In this document: positions 56,559-64,000 of the stretch, piece by piece | Position numbering within the stretch: the stretch's first letter is position 1 | Layout of the letters: each line of letters opens with the position of its first letter | Assembly (NCBI GenBank): GCA_037893245.1 | Contig: JBAIAA010000414.1 | Location: forward strand, 1,588,001-1,652,000 | Direction: 5' to 3' | Origin: Crossaster papposus | Lineage: Eukaryota; Echinodermata; Asteroidea; Velatida; Solasteridae | Length of the DNA stretch: 64,000 nt | Notes under the pieces: model-generated | Told to the model about the DNA's origin: nothing | Database searches by the model: none | The model's input: only the letters and a program-made list of their open reading frames with translations | Made by a program: the position numbers and the translations under genes

Positions 56559-57716
56559 TTCCTTAAGAATATTCTTATTTCCTGTGAAATATAATTTATT
56601 TATCCCGTAGCACGTAGTACATTATATTTCATGTCTATTATATCGTCACCGTTTTCACGAAGAGGCGAATTTCATGAAAAATCGTCTATTTATCGAAAAA
56701 AATTTTTTTGATGAAAACGATTAAATATTGCAATTTCTGCAACCTGGTGAAGTTATACATCCACAAAATCATTAAAATCACAATTAACCTAATTAACTAA
56801 TGGGCGAATTGGTCCTCCAGTGCCCTTTTGCGTTTTCACGAAGAGGCAAATTCGAAATAGCGTTGACTTCAACGTGTTTATGAAGGGCACTTTGGTGCGC
56901 GTAGTCACTTTAGCGTTTTCACGAAGAGGCGAATTGGGCGAATTGGTCGCGAAGTGGCTTTTAGCGTTTTCACGAAGAGGCAAATTCGAAATAGCGTTGA
57001 CTTCAACGTGTTTATGAAGGGCACTTTGGTGCGCTTAGTCACTTTAGCGTTTTCACGAAGAGGCGAATTGGGCGAATTGGTCGCGAAGTGGCTTTTAGCG
57101 TTTTCACGAAGAGACAAATTGGGGGCGCAATGGGGAAATGTATACATTCTGACTCTCACAGCCACGGGCGAATTTGCTAATGTATCGTTTTTTTCGTTTT
57201 CACGAAGAGGCAATTCTATTAATTGATTAATTCTGCAAAACTAATCACCTATTTTTCTTAACGTTTGCTATATTTAAGAAGATTAAAATCTCTTCTTTCC
57301 CATGATACCTTAATCTTGTATATTCTATGGATATTTATGTTTCAAACTGCCAAACGAAAAAAGGACAAACTTTACAAGCGATTATCTCGAAAGTTTGTTC
57401 AGACCGTGAAAGGCTCAATTTGCCTCTTCGTGAAAACGGTGACGAACAGTACGTATTGCATTGAGTTTTAAACATTCTTGGTTTTTTTAAATCTGGGCTT
57501 CAGCTGTACTTTCAGCCAGTTATTTGTTTCATATATTTTTTCTTTCTTGTAACAATAGTTGTACATGTATATTATTGCGTTAACTAAGGAACCAGGCCAC
57601 GTACAAGCTTTTGCTTTTTGCCTGGTTTCCCCCATTCATCACCCTCTGTGCATTGTATAAATAACTGTGTGACATTATTTATTGTGATGTATGGAAATAA
57701 AACAATACCAATACCA
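56559..57716 (+). mobile_element. Retroposed LINE-like 3' tail hosting an N element
   Basis: The insert ends with ATGTATGGAAATAAAACAAT and the short tail ACCAATACCAATAC, typical of non-LTR retroelements with a microsatellite tail. CTAA/ACTAA stands at both borders. No reverse transcriptase remains. At 56644-57444 it is itself interrupted by N. Confidence 0.6.
56644..57444. mobile_element. N element, expanded copy
   Basis: 801 bp with ends CGTCACCGTTTTCACGAAGA and its inverse. The motif CGTTTTCACGAAGAGGC occurs about seven times. A 134-bp unit is tandemly duplicated (starts at 56831 and 56965). Flanks (ATAT / AACA) do not show a clear duplication. Confidence 0.75.
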
Positions 57717-59216
57717 ATACTAATAGGTCGTCCTTTCTCGATCGATACGCTGGTGCGAAACCAATTCAAAAATCAAAACTTGGCATCATATCTGCAAGGC
57801 AACAAGTGTATAGTTGGCGTTTGAAATCAATTTTAAAAGATGGGGGAACAAATTGACGGTACCAGTTTAGGTTTGGGTTGCGTGTAAACAACTCGTATAC
57901 TACAAAGGCAATAAGATAATAATAAAATTATTTGAAACAACAATTTTAAACAAAAAACGTAACCGCAGCAAACCTAGTTTTTATGTACCCCAAAGATATT
58001 AGTGTGAAAGCAAAAGTGTACTTTGTCAACATATTAAAATATAGGGCTGTTCTTGCTCGAATAATTTAGTATTCGGTTATTCGAAAGAGCACGTGACCAA
58101 ATATTCGAAACTCGCCGATCCAGTTTTACAAAAGCCAGATGCAGCTGACTTTCTCGTTGGTCAAAAGTTGCATACAAAGCTGGTTACACTTCGGTTAGCG
58201 ATGAATATTAATGGTTGCTGTGTTTTGCAGTATATTTACAGTACTCGTGCATAACTGTCAGGGGACTTTACCCAGCTTAAATGAATGGGACCAATAAATA
58301 GGTGTCAACAAAACGTTACTGCCGACCCAAACAATGGCATCTGACAATTGGGGTTTAGTTGTGTACAAAAGCCGCAAGTTTAAAATTACATCACAGTCGT
58401 GTGTACACGTGCATTGTTTTTTGTCTTTCTCATACAATATTCAAACTTGCAAAAAGAGTTTCAAATATTTCGGTTGACGATCGAATATTCGAATTTCAGT
58501 ATTATTTGGCACAACCCTAAACTGCCACCACGCTGTCAAGCTAAGCAGTGCTCGTGAACGTGTGTTTGGTGTAATTTCAAATGATAACTGCACCAGAATA
58601 ACCAAACAATTCGGAGTTAAAAAAATGAATAAATATGGCTGTTAATTCTTGGCAAAAATGGAATTACTCCTTATGACTGTTGAATGCTGATGCAACGGAA
58701 CATTCATTTTCGAATGAAATTGAATGAGCCGGGTATTAAATTAATTGCATTTATGTTTAAATTTGCAGAAAACCCTATTATTATAGCTTCAAAAATGACA
58801 ACAAGAATTGTCCAGGATATTGAATTTAATGAGATTGAGAGGTAATTTTTGCGTGGCGCAGCTTCGAGTACAGAAGTAAAGCTTGAGCGATGATGTTTGA
58901 AAAGCTTGTCGTGATATTGCTCCCATTTTGTATTGTCCCCTAGAGGGGCAGATGGGGAAATATTTGGGAGAATTGTGCCTTTGATGATACAAGCATGGAA
59001 TTAGGCACACAGTCAGAGTTTGTCAAGAGAAAATATTTGGCTACAGGGCCATCGCAGATTTGAACTTTGAAGAAATTACCGTTGTTTCTATAACCCTAAC
59101 TCCCTTGGGTGTATAGAAGTTCATTCGTATTGGAATTGATGGGTTCAGCACTGCCATCAATGATAAGCAATACATCGTTCGGTTTCCAATCACATGCTCA
59201 AGGTAGTGTCAGAGTT

Positions 59217-60185
59217 AGAAATAAACTCACTGTAAAGCTTTTCTATCACATCAGTTATATTTCTAGACCTCGAATAGTTTTCGAGCGTCCAACAAACCGT
59301 TTTTTTTCTGAACACGTGAAGTTGCTTTGTTTTTGTCTTTCTGCTCCCCGAATCGATTCAAGGAGTTTTTTTCTTTTGGGTGACAAAACAACCTCGTACG
59401 ACCTAGCAACAATAATGGCGGATCGACCCCTCCATTCTGGTTATCGCACATTTGTCAACGTCCCTCTAAAACGCGGCGTACAGTTCAAGACGACAACAAC
59501 GCCGCCCAGATATAAAATAAAATAAAACGCGCTCGTTGGACCGTAAATGCTATTTGTGCGTCACCACTCCCCCATTGTGCTATTTTCTCCCACAACCCAC
59601 CTCCACTAGTAATAGGTCGTCCTTTCTCGATCGATGCGTTGGTGGGAAACCAATTCAAAATTAAAACTTGGCATAACATCTGCAAGGCAACAAGTGTATA
59701 GTTGGCGTTTGCAATCAATTTTAAAAGATGGGGGAACAAATTGACGGTACCAGTTTAGATTTGGGTTGCGCGTTAACAACTTGTATACTACTTCTCGATT
59801 TACACTGGTTGAGTTCTATATTAATTGTGTTACCGATCTTTATACATCGCGCCATATATATTTGAAACTGGTTGTATAGCAATAATTACATGTGTGTTGA
59901 TTATCTAACAGGCCAGTAAAAAAAATGTCTAGTTGGTACGTAATAGCATTCTCTAAAATTGGTCGTAAACAGTCTCAATAGTTGAAGCTTGAGCGATGAT
60001 GTTTAAAAAGCTTGTCGTAATATTGTTCCCATTTTGTATTGCTCCTAGTGGGGCAGATGGGGAAATATTACGGGGAATTGTGCCTTTGATGAAACAAGCA
60101 TGGAATTAGACACACAGTCAGAGTGTGTCAAGAGAAAGATATTGGGCTACAGGGCCATCGCAGATTTGACCTTTGAAGACATATA
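59217..60185. repeat. Tandem unit T3 (partial, diverged)
   Basis: It follows T1/T2 to ~59770, then skips to the last part of the unit (59980-60180). It has several small deletions. 60020-60180 keeps the relic-exon region (C-V-K-R-K-I-L-G-Y-R-A-I-A-D-L). It borders the LINE. Confidence 0.65.
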
Positions 60186-61132
60186 GATAGAATACGATTT
60201 GAAGGTTTACATGGCAAAAAGGCAATAAGATAAGTAGTTTGCGGTAACACCACAGTAATACTCTTTAGTGAGGTATTACTCTATAGTGAGATGTGTTGTT
60301 CTTTTCAGAATCAAACATCTCACTAAAGATAATTTGTTTAAAGAGTATTACCGTGTTGATACAGAATTGAATGAGAACAATAATATGATTAATGACCAAC
60401 AAAACTTTAAATTGTATCCAGTTTCTACTGGCGAAGTTCTGAAGCTTCTGTGGAAAATACCTACTGGGAAAGCCTTTGGTATGGATGGGATTAACGACCG
60501 TTTTTTTTAATCTGGTGCTAAAGTCCTTGCTAAACCGCTTGCTTTAAATTTTCCAATTAAGTTTGCAGAATGGTATTGTTCCTAATGAATGGAAACTGGC
60601 CAAAGTTACTATAATCCACAAGGGTGGTGCAGTGCATGACCCTAATCAGAAAAGACCTATATCAGTTATATCAACTGTTATGAACATATTTGAGTGTATT
60701 GTTCATAATCAGTTATTTCATTTTCTTACAGATAATAACTGCTTAGTACAGGAACAGTCATGCTTCAGACCTCTCCATTCCACACAAACAGCCCTTCTTG
60801 ATGTTTCAGATTTGTTACTGAAGCAGATGGACAATGGTAAATTTATCAGAGCATTGTTTTTAGATCTTAACAAATTACACATTTTGGAGTAAGAGGTCTG
60901 GAGCTGGACTGGTTCCGGTCGTACCTTTGTAGAAGAACACAGGTAACTAAAATTGGAAATGTCCTATCGAGCAAATCCGATGCTATCAAATTTGGAGTAC
61001 CAAAAGGAACTATCTTGGGCCCATTAAGATTTTCTATATTTAATAACCATATCAAGTCTATGAATGAGCATACTCAAATTGTCCTATATGCTGATGACAC
61101 TGCTATTTTGTATTCAAGCCAAGATATAATGT

Positions 61133-61430
61133 TATGGCCCAGTGGTAGAATGTCATGGCCCAGTGGTTACGGTGTTCGACTCATGTACGATGGTGCTTGG
61201 GTTCGAACCCTGCCAGGAACATGGTGTTTGTGCCCTTAGGCAAGACACTTAACTACAATTGCCTCTCTCCACCCAGGAGTATAAATGGGTACCTGTGAGG
61301 GTCGAGGCCGATTGAGCGCCTATAAACGGCTGCCGCGTGGTCCAGGGCCTGATGAACGGGGTAATAATTGTAAAGCGCTTTGAGATCGTTGATACGATGT
61401 AAAGCGCTATATAAGCACGAACATTATTAT
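61133..61430 (+). mobile_element. tRNA-derived SINE inserted in the LINE
   Basis: A-box TGGCCCAGTGG and B-box GGTTCGAACC (61200-61209), then the body CTCTCCACCCAGGAGTATAA and GGGTACCTGTGAGGG, and a tail GTAAAGCGCTATATAAGCAC. The first ~20 bases are doubled (TATGGCCCAGTGGTAGAATG, then TCATGGCCCAGTGGTTACGG). It interrupts the reverse transcriptase between YSSQDIM and NLYLNLNQHK. Confidence 0.85.
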
Positions 61431-61703
61431 ATTCATCAGATTAACTTGTATCTAAACCTTAATCAACATAAAATATCAAACTGGCTTAATGATAATAGAA
61501 TAAAATTGAATAATGCAAAGTCAAAAAGTATGTTGTATATTTCTGTAAATGACAAGTGCCTGGAACAAATCACCACTTATACATATCTTGGTGTTCATAT
61601 TGATTGTAAAATGAAATGGATAGAACATTAATGACCATGTAGAATCTTCTGTCTCTAAAAGAATAGGTATTTTGTTTAAAATTGTCTTATCTACACAAAC
61701 CAA

Positions 61704-61936
61704 CCAGTTCGCGCCGGAATTATTTTAACATCACCGAGCCGACGCGCGGGATTATTTTAACGAAACTTGATGCGAAGCGGGTTCAGGCCGATAGTACCGG
61801 GAAGCACACCCACGCATTTTAGGCCTTGCTCGCTACTTACATACATTTCCGGCCTTGCTCGTGGCGTGTTTATGTGTCATCCGTTTTGAATCTTGGGAAA
61901 ACTTTGTGTTTATAAACGTCATCCGGCGCGAACTGG
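61704..61936. mobile_element. CCAGTTCGCGCCGG MITE, second copy, inside the LINE
   Basis: It has the same ends as 38116-38349. The flanks are CCAA and TTGA, consistent with decayed TTAA. It interrupts the LINE after F-K-I-V-L-S-T-Q-T. Confidence 0.75.
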
Positions 61937-62157
61937 TTGATCTTATTGTGAGAAGTCTTATTTTCCCTGAGTTTGATTAATTTGATCTTGTATGGAGTAG
62001 TGCTTCCAAAACCCTGTTACAACGGCTTGATGTACTTTTAGGTAGAACAGGACGGACTATTTCTTAAGTTCCTATCTAGAACATCAGCATCAGCTGTATG
62101 TAATGAACTAGGTTGGGAAACGCTAGAGACAAGAAGAGATATTCATATTAACCAGTT

Positions 62158-63707
62158 TGGGCGAGGTCCAGGGCGAGGTCCAGGGCGCGGTCCAGGGCGA
62201 GGTCCAGGGCGAGCTCCAGGGCGAGGTCCAGGGCGAGAACCAGGGCGAGATCCAGGGGGAGCGAGATCCAGGGGGGGCGAGGTCCAGGGCGAGGTCCAGG
62301 GCGAGGTCCAAGGCGAGGTCCAGGGCGAGATCCAGGGCGAGGTCCAGGGCTAGATCCAGGGCGAGATCCAGGGCGAGAACCAGGGCGAGATCCAGGGGGA
62401 GCGAGGTCCAGGGCGAGGTCCAGGGCGAGGTCCAGGGCGAGGTCCAGGACGAGAACCAGGGCGAGATCCAGGGGAGCGAGATCCAGGGGGAGCGAGGTCC
62501 AGGGCGAGGTCCAGGGCGAGGTCCAAGGCGAGGTCCAGGGCGAGATCCAGGGCGAGGTCCAGGGCTAGATCCAGGGCGAGATCCAGGGCGAGAACCAGGG
62601 CGAGATCCAGGGGGAGCGAGGTCCAGGGCGAGGTCCAGGGCGAGGTCCAGGGCGAGGACCAGGGCGAGATCCAGGGCGAGGTCCAGGGCGAGGTCCAGGG
62701 CGAGGTCCAGGGCGAGGTCCAGGGCGAGGTCCAGGGCGAGGTCCAGGGCGAGGTCCAGGGCGAGATCCAGGGCGAGGTCCAGGGCTAGATCCAGGGCGAG
62801 ATCCAGGGCGAGAACCAGGGCGAGATCCAGGGGGAGCGAGGTCCAGGGCGAGGTCCAGGGCGAGGTCCAGGGCGAGGTCCAAGGCGAGGTCCAGGGCGAG
62901 ATCCAGGGCGAGGTCCAGGGCTAGATCCAGGGCGAGATCCAGGGCGAGAACCAGGGCGAGATCCAGGGGGAGCGAGGTCCAGGGCGAGGTCCAGGGCGAG
63001 GTCCAGGGCGAGGACCAGGGCGAGATCCAGGGCGAGGTCCAGGGCGAGGTCCAGGGCGAGGTCCAGGGCGAGGTCCAGGGCGAGGTCCAGGGCGAGGTCC
63101 AGGGCGAGGTCCAGGGCGAGATCCAGGGCGAGGTCCAGGGCTAGATCCAGGGCGAGATCCAGGGCGAGAACCAGGGCGAGATCCAGGGGGAGCGAGGTCC
63201 AGGGCGAGGTCCAGGGCGAGGTCCAGGGCGAGGACCAGGGCGAGATCCAGGGGGAGCGAGGTCCAGGGCGAGGTCCAGGGCGAGGTCCAGGGCGAGGACC
63301 AGGGCGAGATCCAGGGCGTGGTCCAGGGCGAGGTCCAGGGCGAGGTCCAGGGCGAGGTCCAGGGCGAGGTCCAGGGCGAGGTCCAGGGCGAGGTCCAGGG
63401 CGAGGTCCAGGGCGAGGTCCAGGGCGAGGTCCAGGGCGAGGTCCAGGGCGAGGTCCAGGGCGAGGTCCAGGGCGAGGTCCAGGGCGAGGTCCAGGGCGAG
63501 GTCCAGGGCGAGGTCCAGGGCGAGGTCCAGGGCGAGGTCCAGGGCGAGGTCCAGGGCGAGGTCCAGGGCGAGGTCCAGGGCGAGGTCCAGGGCGAGGTCC
63601 AGGGCGAGGTTCAGGGCGAGGTCCAGGGCGAGGTCCAGGGCGAGGTCCAGGGCGAGGTCCAGGGAGCGGCCAGGGCGAGGTCCAGGGCGCGGCCAGGGCG
63701 CGGCCAG
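62158..63707. repeat. 12-bp minisatellite, array 2, with higher-order structure
   Basis: The unit is GGGCGAGGTCCA. Variants (GGGCGAGATCCA, GGGCTAGATCCA, GGGCGAGAACCA, GGGGGAGCGAGGTCCA) recur in the same order. The marker GGTCCAGGGCTAGATCC starts near 62341, 62556, 62776, 62912 and 63131, giving higher-order periods of ~215-220 bp and one of ~136. The last ~350 bp are homogeneous. Long frames on both strands are consequences of the 12-bp period and are not called as genes. Confidence 0.88.
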
Positions 63708-64000
63708 AAGTTGTGGATCTACATCTGTAGAATACTGTGCAAATTCCTTGATGGCATATCCCATACAGGGACAGGTGTTTGGAGCATAAACCTCAGTTGC
63801 CTTACACCTGCCAATCACGCTGCGATAATTACACACTCGTAAACTCAACATGAACAACCTAAATCAACTGAGACAAATTACTCGTGGATTGGTTCTTGTC
63901 GCTCAGTTTATTCAACGTCATTGGTCTTTTTGTATTGGAACCATTTTTGTATCGCAATATACAAGCAAAAAGTAAAATGTGCTTATTAATTAAGATTATT
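63708..64000. repeat. Minisatellite right flank, copy 2
   Basis: Near-identical to 41691-42000. It shows that array and flank were duplicated together, or that the array expanded twice at the same ancestral site. Confidence 0.75.

Larger units (their letters stand above)
56153..59216. repeat. Tandem unit T2
   Basis: The same unit as T1, enlarged by a ~1.16-kb insertion at 56559-57716 that splits CCACCTCCACTAATAGGTCG. It has a FREP deletion scar at 58645-58870 and a MITE at 58042-58519. Confidence 0.75.
60290..62150 (+). pseudogene. Non-LTR retrotransposon reverse transcriptase (CR1/L2/Jockey-like), broken
   Basis: Pieces in three frames read as one reverse transcriptase: WKIPTGKAFGMDGINDRF (60440-60510), N-G-I-V-P-N-E-W-K-L-A-K-V and RPISVIST, QSCFRPLHSTQTALLD and FLDLNK (60563-60870), then G-V-R-G-L-E-L-D-W-F-R-S-Y-L, GVPKGTILGPLRF and the active-site YADD (61085-61100), NWLNDNRIKLN, TYLGVHID (61580-61610), and a C-terminal [13 protein letters not shown] near 62115-62150. 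Defects: a poly-T frameshift at ~60500, a deletion that removes the region after FLDLNK including the usual A-F-D, stops, a SINE at 61133-61430 and a MITE at 61704-61936. The 3' end is replaced by the minisatellite. It is inactive. Confidence 0.88.

Noticed and set aside
63141-63857. Long LDLA-type frame with a unique N-terminus (minus strand)
   Set aside because: The same minisatellite effect; the unique part (63710-63857) has no recognisable domain and the matching flank at 41.7 kb does not keep the frame.

Overview
The window is animal (metazoan) genomic DNA. It is AT-rich and mostly non-coding, has no operons or ribosome-binding sites, and is packed with transposon remnants, miniature inverted-repeat elements (MITEs), tRNA-derived SINEs and a LINE. 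The only genes I can call with confidence are three intact, single-exon, minus-strand genes for secreted fibrinogen-related lectins (FREPs: signal peptide, PAN/apple-like domain, fibrinogen C-terminal domain). PAN-plus-fibrinogen lectin families and this SINE type point to a marine invertebrate. A deuterostome (echinoderm, hemichordate or cephalochordate) is my best guess, but the sequence does not settle the phylum.

Layout. The FREP unit recurs through the window, always in the same orientation. There is a truncated pseudogene at 0.7 kb; intact genes at 18.3-19.3, 34.7-35.8 and 43.4-44.5 kb; an orphan 5' flank without a gene at 39.7-40.1 kb; and two units at 55.6 and 58.6 kb where the 3' flank is joined directly to the distal 5' flank, so the gene is missing. 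Between the genes lie large duplicated blocks. Block U is at 5.9-7.6, 25.0-28.0 and 52.9-54.3 kb. Block V is at 9.0-13.6 and 28.0-33.3 kb. Block W (FREP and flanks) is at 16.8-21.0, 33.3-38.0 and 43.4-46.6 kb. Block X is at 22.0-24.1 and 47.1-50.8 kb. From 54.3 to 60.2 kb a ~1.87-kb unit is repeated three times in tandem. The right end holds a broken LINE reverse transcriptase (60.3-62.1 kb) and a large 12-bp minisatellite (62.2-63.7 kb). A sister minisatellite lies at 40.9-41.7 kb with the same right flank.

Because the blocks are duplicated, one copy often supplies the empty site for an insertion in another. That lets element ends and target-site duplications be read directly: a Mutator-like element with a captured RecQ-type helicase fragment (7597-9016, 9-bp TSD); a foldback element built of TGACGTCA palindromes (26260-27615 and 48787-50082, 6-bp TSD); hAT-type MITEs (8-bp TSD); two related families with CGTCACCG-like ends and 4-bp TSDs; a poly-G/poly-C-ended element (7-bp TSD); and several smaller ones.

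How it fits together. This looks like an evolving immune-lectin cluster. The framework of the three FREPs is nearly constant, while the ligand-facing end of the fibrinogen domain differs strongly. Around them the duplicated flanks are being shuffled, interrupted and deleted, with repeats as the likely substrate. Statements on homology between parts of the window come from reading them against each other by eye; family assignments rest on motifs and were not checked against any database.
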